Shown here piece by piece: positions 1-7,500 of a stretch of 64,000 bases of DNA. Location: the NCBI GenBank assembly GCA_964561145.1, contig CAZLNZ010000014.1, positions 1 through 64,000 on the forward strand, read 5' to 3'. Under the pieces are notes generated by a model. It did no database searches. It saw nothing but the letters and a program-made list of their open reading frames with translations, and had not been told where the DNA came from. Source of the DNA: RUG14300 sp964561145 (GTDB taxonomy: Bacteria; Bacillota; Clostridia; Christensenellales; CAG-1252). Within the stretch, counting starts at the first letter, position 1; every line of letters starts with the position of its first letter. A program made the position numbers and the translations under genes.

Positions 1-2
1 TT

Positions 3-257
3 ATCAATGCTATATTCGTTTATGACGATTCGTTCAAAATCGTTTATAACGGAAATGGTAAAGAAGAAACTATAAGTCTTGATGAACTTGAAAGTTCAAC
101 CTTGTTTTCACAAGGTGCACCAGAAAAAAGCAGATTGTGTAAACAATCTGCTTTTTTTAACCCAATCCGTCCTTATAGACGAACTAAATCCATCTTCAGT
201 GTATGCAATCGCTTTGCGATGAAATCTTGTTACACGGGAGGGAAAGGACGTATTTAA
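3..257 (+). CDS. Serine recombinase, C-terminal tail (partial)
   Basis: An open frame enters from the left window edge and runs about 84 codons to TAA at 255-257. Its first part (INAIFVYDDSFKIVYNG, then ETISLDELES) matches the end of large serine recombinases of clostridial mobile elements, where a YDD-type strand pair is followed by TITLDE-like residues. The catalytic N-terminal domain lies outside the window. A strong terminator hairpin at 126-158 sits inside the frame, so the last 30 or so codons are probably an appendix or the frame is disrupted. The product would excise or integrate an element lying to the left. The family call rests on a short tail, so it is moderate. Confidence 0.55.
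   Translation: MNAIFVYDDSFKIVYNGNGKEETISLDELESSTLFSQGAPEKSRLCKQSAFFNPIRPYRRTKSIFSVCNRFAMKSCYTGGKGRI
126..158 (+). terminator. Rho-independent terminator in recombinase tail
   Basis: AAGCAGATTG pairs with CAATCTGCTT around a TGTAAA loop and is followed by a run of seven T. It lies inside the open frame of the recombinase tail, about 100 nt before its TAA. Confidence 0.75.
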
Positions 258-464
258 TTACAGAGGCGGTACGCCGAAGATTTCATTAAGACTTGTTTTG
301 ATTACATCCAGCAGAGCAAGATTTCAATTATGTTTGCACCAGTTAAACTTTAAACGAAAAATCGCAAAAATATCTTTTCGTCCTCTCTTTATCGAAAAAA
401 CACTTGTTCCCAAGTGTTTTTTGATTACCGCTTAAATAACGTTTTCTGAATCGTGCAGGATGTT
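258..464. other. Non-coding stretch rich in inverted repeats
   Basis: No gene is seen. Several short inverted repeats link this stretch to 165-257: CGTCCTT near 169 with AAGGACG near 244, ATCTTC near 191 with GAAGAT near 276, and GAAATCTTG near 221 with CAAGATTTC near 320. The nested arrangement could fold as RNA or mark a mobile-element end. The hairpin at 395-422 closes the region. Confidence 0.4.
395..422. terminator. Bidirectional terminator
   Basis: AAAACACTTG and CAAGTGTTTT pair around TTCC, with A and T runs on both sides. It can end the minus-strand queH transcript and any plus-strand transcript from the recombinase side. Confidence 0.7.
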
Positions 465-1082
465 TTATTTACCCATCTTGTTCTTGGAAAAAACACAACC
501 GCAATAATTTTGACGATAAAGGTTGTATTTTCTAGATAACTCAATAGAGCGTTGATATCCACCGTTCTTTTTAAAATCCGTGGGAAGATATTCTATCGAA
601 TATTCTTTTTCTAGACTTTTGCCGATTGTATTCAAAGCCATATGATTCTTATGTGGACTAACCGTAAGTGTAGTCAGAAATCCGTCAAAATTATGTGATT
701 TTGCATAGCTTGCCGAAATTGTTAAGCGTTCAATAAAACATTGACTACATCTTGCACCCCTCTCAGGTTCTAACTCTAATCCCTTGCTAATCTCGAAGAA
801 TCTTTCTTTATCAAAGCCATAGTCTATAATGTTAAGTCCATTGGCAAAAGGTGCTTCGTTTACGAATCTTTTAAGCTCATTGAGCCTTTTATAATACTCA
901 TTTTTATCTGTAATATTCGGATTGCAAAAGAATAAAGTCAAATGTAATTTATCATAAAGATGCTCGATTACATAAGAAGAGCAGGGTGCGCAACATACGT
1001 GCAGGAGAAAATTTGTTTTTCCATCTTTCTTAAGCTCTTCAATGCGATTATTCATAACATTTTCGAAGTTGATATTATTCAT
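465..1082 (-). CDS. queH: Epoxyqueuosine reductase QueH
   Basis: A 205-aa protein of the QueH (DUF208) family, which reduces epoxyqueuosine to queuosine in tRNA in the cytoplasm, the last step of queuosine synthesis. Seen: the N-terminal HVCCAPCSS motif near residue 28, the central CSQCF pair near residue 112 and a C-terminal CGCVFS. These cysteines bind the iron-sulfur cluster and a second metal in characterised members. Length is normal. Neither the first ATG nor the internal Met ten codons later has a clear ribosome binding site, so the start is uncertain by ten codons. No other queuosine gene is visible nearby, so the precursor pathway or salvage must be encoded elsewhere. Confidence 0.93.
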   Translation of the reverse strand: MNNINFENVMNNRIEELKKDGKTNFLLHVCCAPCSSYVIEHLYDKLHLTLFFCNPNITDKNEYYKRLNELKRFVNEAPFANGLNIIDYGFDKERFFEISKGLELEPERGARCSQCFIERLTISASYAKSHNFDGFLTTLTVSPHKNHMALNTIGKSLEKEYSIEYLPTDFKKNGGYQRSIELSRKYNLYRQNYCGCVFSKNKMGK

Positions 1083-1130
1083 GCATTAATGATAACATTT
1101 TATAATATAAAATTAAAGCGATTTTTTCAG

Positions 1131-1631
1131 TTATTGATATAAATCGTAGATTTTTTTATATTTCATAACCTTTTTAAGGTAAAGTCTAGTTTCCTTATAC
1201 GGGATATCTTTAAATGATATATTAGAGGATATCCAAACATCGACATTTGAAGGGCCGGCATTGTACGCACAAATCGCCCATTCTAGGGGGTATCTTGATA
1301 AGAGTCTTTTAAGATATAAGGAACCAAGATAAATGTTGAAATTCGGGTCAAAAAGACGGTCTTTGCTGTATTCAAGATTGTTTTGAATACATATTTCTTC
1401 AGCCGTACTTGGTATTAGTTGCATAATTCCTATTGCCTCCTTTGGAGATATGCTATCTTTGTTAAACCCGCTTTCCACCTTACAAATACTTTTTATTAGA
1501 GAATAATCTAAATCTAACTCAGATGCAATAGATTTAATAATTTTAGAATATGAAAAACCACAACATGTCATACCAAACGAGATACCGCAAACGATAATTA
1601 GAATCAATAAAAAAAGAAAGCACTGCCTCAT
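1131..1631 (-). CDS. Lytic transglycosylase (SLT domain), membrane-anchored
   Basis: A 166-aa protein with an N-terminal hydrophobic segment (about residues 3-25) serving as signal or anchor, then one SLT/lysozyme-like domain. The catalytic glutamate lies in KVESGFN near residue 53, followed by GIMQLIPST and the CAYNAGP motif of family-1 transglycosylases. It should cleave the MurNAc-GlcNAc bond of peptidoglycan outside the membrane. Length fits the small Gram-positive versions often found beside coaE/polA; here it is separate, between queH and lacZ. No ribosome binding site is obvious upstream. Substrate details cannot be read from sequence. Confidence 0.9.
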   Translation of the reverse strand: MRQCFLFLLILIIVCGISFGMTCCGFSYSKIIKSIASELDLDYSLIKSICKVESGFNKDSISPKEAIGIMQLIPSTAEEICIQNNLEYSKDRLFDPNFNIYLGSLYLKRLLSRYPLEWAICAYNAGPSNVDVWISSNISFKDIPYKETRLYLKKVMKYKKIYDLYQ

Positions 1632-1707
1632 ATATTATATTATGATTCTTTTTAAAATGATTATGGCTAATTGAGAATAATCGGAGGAAAGAAACCTTCG
1701 ATATTAG

Positions 1708-4700
1708 TTAATCAAAGTTGATTTCAAACTCAAGGGTATAATGTCTTCCGCCAGGTAATCTGTATTTTTTCTTTAGCCAAGAGCAGCAGGGGAGATCTCC
1801 GCCAACACCTCTTTGACCACCATCGATATTTACTGTCAATGTTTCAGTCTTTATCAATTCATGTAGATGTGTAGCTTTGTCTAATTCATCTATCGTGTAT
1901 GGATGTACACTTGCTTCGAAGGGTTTATTAATTGCCCTTATCGTAATGGGATTTTTTATTCCCAGTCTAAGAGTTCGAATTCCAATGTGGTTGCCGTTTT
2001 CTTGAGGATAAAGATAATCATGTGTAAAATCTCGTGCTAACCCCTTATATAACCCGAGTCTCGCATTGTCCCTTCTATCGATATAACATTCATTGGGACC
2101 GTATCCGTAGAATTCAATTCCGTCAACTCCTTTCGGGAGTCTAAAAGTTATTCCGTAGCGAACAAGGTTTGTAAATGCAAAGAATGATAACTTAATATTA
2201 ATGCTTCCGTTACCGTAAATTTTATAGGTTATTTTAACATTCGAATTGAAGGGCATAGAGAACTTGGATGTTATAATAATGCTGTTATCCTTTTGTTTAA
2301 TGGTTGAATTAACGTGTCTCATTTTCCTGTTTGCACTTCTAAAGCGTTTTAACCATAAAAGCTTTGAAAAATCAATACCGTTCATCGGGGGATAACCATC
2401 GTTATTTGTGTACGCTCTCCAGAAAAGTGGTTTAAAAGAGGATGAAATATATTCTGTATCGTTATGTTTTAATGAAAGGAAATCTCCTTTTTTCTTATCG
2501 AATTGATAAATAAATCCGCTAGATTTAACCGTAATAAGGTTTTTAACAATAATATAATCGGGCGATTGTGACGTAATGATAGATGATACCAAAGCTGTCG
2601 ATGTTAGTAAGAATTGTTCGTAGGAAACAAGGTGTTCCGATGCAGAGTAGGGCGTTTCCGTTTTTTTGCAAAGGTCTACGTTTAGAGCTATTTCGCCTTC
2701 GGACGGAATAAGCTCATCGGGAATTACAATTTTATTTTCGGAAAGCGGCTTTGTTTCGGGAATTACAAGCTCCTTTTTTGAATATACAACACCGTTTTTA
2801 AGAACTGTTGCCATAAGTCGATAGTCCGATAAATCGGTAAAAGATTGTTTATTTTTTATGGTAAGAACTTTACCCTCTAAAGAAAATTGTATACGTGCAT
2901 AAAGTTTTTTTACCTCGAATAGGGCTGGATTTGGAGTCCTATCCGCTCTAACTATGCCATTGAAAGCAAAAACTCCATCGTTAGGCTTGTCCCCCCAGTC
3001 ACCGCCCATGGTCCACTGTGTTTCTCCATCAACCACACGTTTTATGGATTGATCTGCAAAATCCCAAATATATCCGCCTATTAATCTAAGATTATTTTCA
3101 AAATTCTTCCAATAGTCTGTGAAATTTCCTAACGAATTGCCCATACAATGAGCATATTCGCAAAGGAGAAATGGTTTATCTCGATATTTTTTCGGAGTTA
3201 CAAGGTATCCCATAGCATTGTTCCAATAAGCACGTGAGTGTATAATCGTTTTATTATTAGCTATTGTCTTCATCATCGATTGAGATGTGTACATTTCCGA
3301 TAATACATCCGATACTTCATGCATTGGCTCATAGTGAATAAGCCTTGTATCATCAAGGGCAAGAGCGGTTTGTCTAAGCTGATAAAAAGCTTTACCGATT
3401 CCTGATTCATTTCCCAGTGACCAAAAAATAATTGACGGATGATTCTTAAAGCTTGATATCATCGAAAATAATCTACTGCATGCCCTTTTTGCCCAAAAAG
3501 CAGAGTTATGAGGGACGGTCTTTGCAATACCGTGTGTTTCAAGGTTGTTTTCGCTCATAACTAAAATACCTAATTTATCGCAAGCTTCATAGAAAAAGCG
3601 AGTTCCGGGATAATGAGATGTTCTAACGGATGTTACATTGTTTCTTTTCAAAAGAAGTAGGTCTTGATAAGTTATATTATCAGGAACAGCATGACCGTAA
3701 TCGGGGTGAAAATCATGACGGTTAACTCCGCATATTTTAATCATCTTTCCATTTAGTAATAATGTAGGTTGTTCTCCTTGGAAACTTCGGCAAATTTCTA
3801 TTTTTCTAAACCCAAAAGAAACCCTTCTTTTATCAACAACTCTTTCGTTTTCTGTAAGTGAAAGATAAAAATCATAAAGCTTTGGATTTTCATGAGACCA
3901 TAACACAACATTGGTCAAGTTATCTATGTCGAAAGAAACATTATAGGATGAATTCTTTTCTAAATATATACCTAATTCATCACATTTGATTACAACCTTA
4001 CAGTTGGTATAATCACCTCCTAATGTTAACTTGGCACAAAGTGAAACAGAAGAAAAGTCATCGTTGAACTTGGAGAACAAGAAGCCATCGTCTATTCTTG
4101 CCACCGGTTCAAAAACCAAGTCCACATCTCGCATAATACCCGACAATCTCCACATGTCTTGATCTTCAAGAAAACTACCTAAAGAATATCTGACAACAAG
4201 AACCGTCAATCTGTTTTTTCCGAGTTTTACTTTGTTAGTGATGTCGAAGGAGGCAATATCGAAGGTGCTTTCTGTGTATCCGACAAATTGACCGTTCACA
4301 TAGATTATACCACAGCTATTGATACCGTTAAAATCGATACGCAATCTTGAATAATTGATTTCTTCAATTGAAAAATCGGTAAAATATACCGCAGCAGGAT
4401 TGTTCTCATCCTCAATATGCGGATTCTTCGTATCTTTTGTAATAATCGGATAAGGATATGCGGTATTAGTGTAAATAGGAATATCGTATCCGTGAAGCTG
4501 CCATTCGGAGGGAACTTGAATTAAGTCTTCATTATAGCAATTATAGCACTCATTGAATAATTCATTCGAAACTTTATTCACACTGTTGAAGAATTTAAAA
4601 TACCATTTTCCGTTCAGGCTACGTGTATTGTAGCTACCGTTGTCGAGGATTGTAGGTCTCAACGCTGTAGGGGGTAGAGTGTTCAATGAAATTATATCTT

Positions 4701-4722
4701 GTTCTTGCCAGTATTTACGCAT
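1708..4722 (-). CDS. lacZ: Glycoside hydrolase family 2 beta-galactosidase
   Basis: A cytoplasmic-type LacZ of 1004 aa with no signal peptide. Domains in order: sugar-binding jelly roll (about 30-210), Ig-like domain, TIM barrel (about 320-615) and the C-terminal Bgal_small_N domain. The acid/base Glu is in GNESG (residue 439 from the chosen start) and the nucleophile Glu is in CEYAHCMGN (residue 522). GVNRHDFHP is also present. I start at 4722 because GGGAGG lies 5 nt upstream; an in-frame ATG eight codons earlier has no such site. It hydrolyses terminal beta-galactosides, probably lactose or plant/host glycan fragments. No permease is adjacent; the gene has its own promoter, divergent from dnaX. 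Confidence 0.93.
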   Translation of the reverse strand: MRKYWQEQDIISLNTLPPTALRPTILDNGSYNTRSLNGKWYFKFFNSVNKVSNELFNECYNCYNEDLIQVPSEWQLHGYDIPIYTNTAYPYPIITKDTKNPHIEDENNPAAVYFTDFSIEEINYSRLRIDFNGINSCGIIYVNGQFVGYTESTFDIASFDITNKVKLGKNRLTVLVVRYSLGSFLEDQDMWRLSGIMRDVDLVFEPVARIDDGFLFSKFNDDFSSVSLCAKLTLGGDYTNCKVVIKCDELGIYLEKNSSYNVSFDIDNLTNVVLWSHENPKLYDFYLSLTENERVVDKRRVSFGFRKIEICRSFQGEQPTLLLNGKMIKICGVNRHDFHPDYGHAVPDNITYQDLLLLKRNNVTSVRTSHYPGTRFFYEACDKLGILVMSENNLETHGIAKTVPHNSAFWAKRACSRLFSMISSFKNHPSIIFWSLGNESGIGKAFYQLRQTALALDDTRLIHYEPMHEVSDVLSEMYTSQSMMKTIANNKTIIHSRAYWNNAMGYLVTPKKYRDKPFLLCEYAHCMGNSLGNFTDYWKNFENNLRLIGGYIWDFADQSIKRVVDGETQWTMGGDWGDKPNDGVFAFNGIVRADRTPNPALFEVKKLYARIQFSLEGKVLTIKNKQSFTDLSDYRLMATVLKNGVVYSKKELVIPETKPLSENKIVIPDELIPSEGEIALNVDLCKKTETPYSASEHLVSYEQFLLTSTALVSSIITSQSPDYIIVKNLITVKSSGFIYQFDKKKGDFLSLKHNDTEYISSSFKPLFWRAYTNNDGYPPMNGIDFSKLLWLKRFRSANRKMRHVNSTIKQKDNSIIITSKFSMPFNSNVKITYKIYGNGSINIKLSFFAFTNLVRYGITFRLPKGVDGIEFYGYGPNECYIDRRDNARLGLYKGLARDFTHDYLYPQENGNHIGIRTLRLGIKNPITIRAINKPFEASVHPYTIDELDKATHLHELIKTETLTVNIDGGQRGVGGDLPCCSWLKKKYRLPGGRHYTLEFEINFD

Positions 4723-4750
4723 AACTGCCTCCCGGTGTATATTCAATACA

Positions 4751-4779
4751 ATTATAGATTAAAGGATAAAGAAAATCAA
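4751..4779 (-). promoter_or_regulatory. lacZ promoter
   Basis: Reading the minus strand: TTGATT (4779-4774), 17 nt, then TATAAT (4756-4751). The leader is about 22 nt and carries GGGAGG before the ATG at 4722. No operator-like palindrome was recognised. Confidence 0.7.
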
Positions 4780-4808
4780 TAGGCAAGTTAAAAAATCGCA
4801 ATTATCTA

Positions 4809-4837
4809 TTGCTAAAATCAATAAAATATACTATAAT
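4809..4837 (+). promoter_or_regulatory. dnaX promoter adjoining the start codon
   Basis: TTGCTA at 4809-4814, a 17-nt spacer and a perfect TATAAT at 4832-4837. The GTG start of dnaX begins only 6 nt after the -10 box, so the predicted transcription start coincides with the start codon. Confidence 0.7.
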
Positions 4838-4843
4838 TAAACG

Positions 4844-6508
4844 GTGAAACATACATCATTATATAGAAAATATAGACCACGCACTTTTGCTGATGTTGTA
4901 GAGCAAAATCACATCGTCAAAATTTTGACAGGTCAAATAAAAAATGATAGCGTTGCACATGCCTATCTTTTCACAGGAACGAGAGGAACAGGAAAAACTT
5001 CCCTTGCTCGTATTTTTGCCAAAGCAATCAACTGTGAGAATCCAATTGACGGTTCTCCTTGCCTTAAGTGTCCTTCTTGTTTACAGCTCGAAGGTGTAAA
5101 TTCGGATATCTACGAATTAGATGCCGCAAGTAACAATGGAGTAGATGATGTTCGTGCATTGAAAGAAAGCGTTCAGTATCGTCCGCTTATTGCAAGGAAA
5201 AAGGTGTATATAATAGATGAGGTTCATCAATTCTCTTCTTCCGCTTTTAATGCGTTGTTAAAAACACTTGAGGAGCCACCGGAATATTGTATTTTTATAT
5301 TGGCTACCACAGAACCTCAAAAGTTACCACAAACCATTTTATCAAGATGTCTTAAGTTGGATTTTAGACTTATAAGTCAGGAAGGTTTATCCAAGCATAT
5401 TGCAAAGATATTTGATAAAGAAGGCGTCAAATACAATAAAGATGCCTGTGATCTTATTGCGTCTGCCGGAGAGGGTAGTGTTCGTGACAGCTTAAGCGTT
5501 GCTGAAGCTTGTATCGGAACTGCCGAGTTCTTGGATTACAACAATGTTCTTGAAATTCTCGGTGCAAGTTCCCCCGATTTTATCCATAATATTTGCAATG
5601 ATATGTTATCCGGAGATATTGCTGCATGTCTTGCCGCAATTGAGTATTCTTGTTCAAAGGGCAAAAGTATTCCGGTTTTGGCAAAGGATATAACAAAATA
5701 TCTACGTAATTTATTAATTGTGAAGAGTGTGGATAATCCCGATTTCTTAAACATACCGGATAGCATAATTGAGGGTAAAAAAAAGCTTGCTGCTACTTTT
5801 GGTAGCTCTCAAATCCTAAGGGCATTAGAAATATTTAGCGGGCTAGACTCTCAAATGAGATATGCAACAACCCCTAGATACGTTTTGGAAACGGCAATTG
5901 CAAAGGTCGTTGAAATTAGCGACAATAGCTTGGTTGAAACCAAGGCAAGGGTGGAGGTACTGGAGAGGAAGATTAACGAGGGAGTTACCGTGACTAAGTA
6001 TGTAAAACAAGTCGGTAATGTCTATGCGTCTGAACAAGGTGTTCAGATGGAAAACAGTGCTGTTCCCTCGGAAGAAAACTTAACCACGGAGGTTCAAAAC
6101 GAGGTTAAAACAGAGGAATTGCCGTTCGATTCAACTCTTCCCGAGGAAATATCAAAACCTGAGGACAAACCCAATCAAAGGGCTGTATTAAGGGCAAAAT
6201 CCATAAGGGTACGTTCTTTTATATCAAATAGGTGTAGGAATGAAAAGCCTATGATTTACACGGTCATTGCGGACGAGTCTTCTACATTAATTTTTGTCAA
6301 TAACGGATACACGGATATAGTTGTAGCGGACTTTTTTTCCCTTAAAACCTTAGAAATGAATAAGGATTACTTATTGAATTTGATAATCGAATGTTTGGGA
6401 GAAGAGCATAAGCTCAATCTTAAGCTTTCAGAAATCAAGTCTAATAAAGAAAGTGCGGATACTTTTAAAAGCTCATTCGACCCTTCAAAGGTCAAAGTAA
6501 TAAAATAA
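4844..6508 (+). CDS. dnaX: DNA polymerase III subunits gamma/tau
   Basis: A 554-aa clamp-loader ATPase. The N-terminus (KHTSLYRKYRPRTF) aligns with the conserved DnaX start and fixes GTG at 4844. Seen: Walker A GTRGTGKTS near residue 45, a four-Cys zinc module (CxxCxxC near 72-81), Walker B IIDEVHQF and the ILSRC arginine-finger region. A collar domain follows to about residue 370, then a low-complexity linker and a small C-terminal domain. It loads the sliding clamp during replication. It heads the dnaX-ybaB-recR operon. There is no ribosome binding site and a promoter touches the GTG. An A8 run at 5777-5784 would give a stop at 5803 after a -1 slip. Confidence 0.96.
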   Translation: MKHTSLYRKYRPRTFADVVEQNHIVKILTGQIKNDSVAHAYLFTGTRGTGKTSLARIFAKAINCENPIDGSPCLKCPSCLQLEGVNSDIYELDAASNNGVDDVRALKESVQYRPLIARKKVYIIDEVHQFSSSAFNALLKTLEEPPEYCIFILATTEPQKLPQTILSRCLKLDFRLISQEGLSKHIAKIFDKEGVKYNKDACDLIASAGEGSVRDSLSVAEACIGTAEFLDYNNVLEILGASSPDFIHNICNDMLSGDIAACLAAIEYSCSKGKSIPVLAKDITKYLRNLLIVKSVDNPDFLNIPDSIIEGKKKLAATFGSSQILRALEIFSGLDSQMRYATTPRYVLETAIAKVVEISDNSLVETKARVEVLERKINEGVTVTKYVKQVGNVYASEQGVQMENSAVPSEENLTTEVQNEVKTEELPFDSTLPEEISKPEDKPNQRAVLRAKSIRVRSFISNRCRNEKPMIYTVIADESSTLIFVNNGYTDIVVADFFSLKTLEMNKDYLLNLIIECLGEEHKLNLKLSEIKSNKESADTFKSSFDPSKVKVIK

Positions 6509-6525
6509 AATCAGGAGGACTATAT

Positions 6526-6858
6526 ATGGCAAAATACGGCGGCGGCTTCGGCGGTGGAAATATGCAAGCTATGATTCGTCAGGCACAAAAAATGCAAGAG
6601 GATATGCAGAAAGCTCAAGAAGCTTTGAAAGAAATGGAATTTGTAGGCGAGGGCGGCGGAATGGTAAAAGTGACCATTACCGGCGAAAAGACTCTTGTTG
6701 ACATCAATATTAACAAAGAAGTTATAGATCCCGAAGATCCCGAAATGCTTGAAGATCTTATTCTTGCAGCATTTGAGGATGCTTATGATAAATGCGAAGA
6801 AAAGACCGAAGAGGTTATGGGACCTTTTGCCAGTATGCTTAAGGGCGTAGGATTTTAA
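6526..6858 (+). CDS. ybaB: YbaB/EbfC family nucleoid-associated protein
   Basis: A 110-aa protein with a Gly-rich start (YGGGFGGGN), an amphipathic helix with a QAQKMQEDMQKAQEAL pattern, and a GGGMVKVTITGEK strand region, as in YbaB/EbfC proteins. These form DNA-binding dimers of uncertain role, often linked to recombination or nucleoid structure. A strong AGGAGG lies 9 nt before the ATG. The stop codon shares one base with the recR start, and the position between dnaX and recR is the usual one in bacteria. Length and order leave little doubt. Confidence 0.95.
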   Translation: MAKYGGGFGGGNMQAMIRQAQKMQEDMQKAQEALKEMEFVGEGGGMVKVTITGEKTLVDININKEVIDPEDPEMLEDLILAAFEDAYDKCEEKTEEVMGPFASMLKGVGF

Positions 6859-7442
6859 TGAAAGACATTCCTTCGATTAAAAAACTTTCAGAACAATTTA
6901 CCAAGCTTCCCGGTGTCGGAAAGAAAAGTGCAACAAGATTTGCCTATAGCATAATTGAAATGGAAGAAGATGAAGTTGAGCTTTTTGCACAAAGTCTTAT
7001 TGAGGCAAAGAAAAGCATTCATTTCTGTAGTATGTGCGGTGGATATACGGACCTTGAGGTATGCGATATCTGTTGTGAAAGATCAAATGATGTTATCTGT
7101 GTCGTAAAAGAGCCAAAGGATATAGATACATTTGAGAAGTTGGGTGAATTTAAAGGCGTTTATCATGTTCTCCATGGACAACTTAGTCCAATAAACGGTA
7201 TTGGTCCTGAAGACTTAAGAATTAGGGAACTATTGGCACGTTTAGATGGATGTAAGGAAGTCATTATTGCTACAAACCCCAATATAGAGGGAGATGCAAC
7301 GGCACTTTATTTATCCAGGTTGATAAAACCTCTTGGTGTTAAGGTAACCAGATTGGCTCGCGGGATTCCTACCGGGAGTGAATTAGAGTATGCCGACGAG
7401 GTCACATTGACCGGTGCATTGAAAGATAGAAAAGAAATCTGA
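6858..7442 (+). CDS. recR: Recombination mediator RecR
   Basis: A 194-aa protein with an N-terminal helix-hairpin-helix (LPGVGKKSATRFA), a C4 zinc finger (CSMCGGY then CDICC, residues about 54-70), a Toprim domain with CVVKEPKDI and ATNPNIEGDATALY, and a C-terminal LARGIPTGSELEY segment. With RecF/RecO it loads RecA onto gapped single-stranded DNA. It is translationally coupled to ybaB through a 1-bp overlap and ends the dnaX operon at a terminator. Length is typical, around 198 aa. Confidence 0.96.
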   Translation: MKDIPSIKKLSEQFTKLPGVGKKSATRFAYSIIEMEEDEVELFAQSLIEAKKSIHFCSMCGGYTDLEVCDICCERSNDVICVVKEPKDIDTFEKLGEFKGVYHVLHGQLSPINGIGPEDLRIRELLARLDGCKEVIIATNPNIEGDATALYLSRLIKPLGVKVTRLARGIPTGSELEYADEVTLTGALKDRKEI

Positions 7443-7452
7443 GCTATTTGAC

Positions 7453-7490
7453 AATAACAAAAAAGCGACTATCGTCGCTTTTTTGTTATT
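7453..7490. terminator. Bidirectional terminator between convergent genes
   Basis: AATAACAAAAAAGCGAC pairs with the matching arm ending TTGTTATT around a TAT loop, with T runs in both directions. It ends recR from the left and the minus-strand gene at 7501-9072 from the right. Confidence 0.85.
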
Positions 7491-7500
7491 AGCTTCATTC

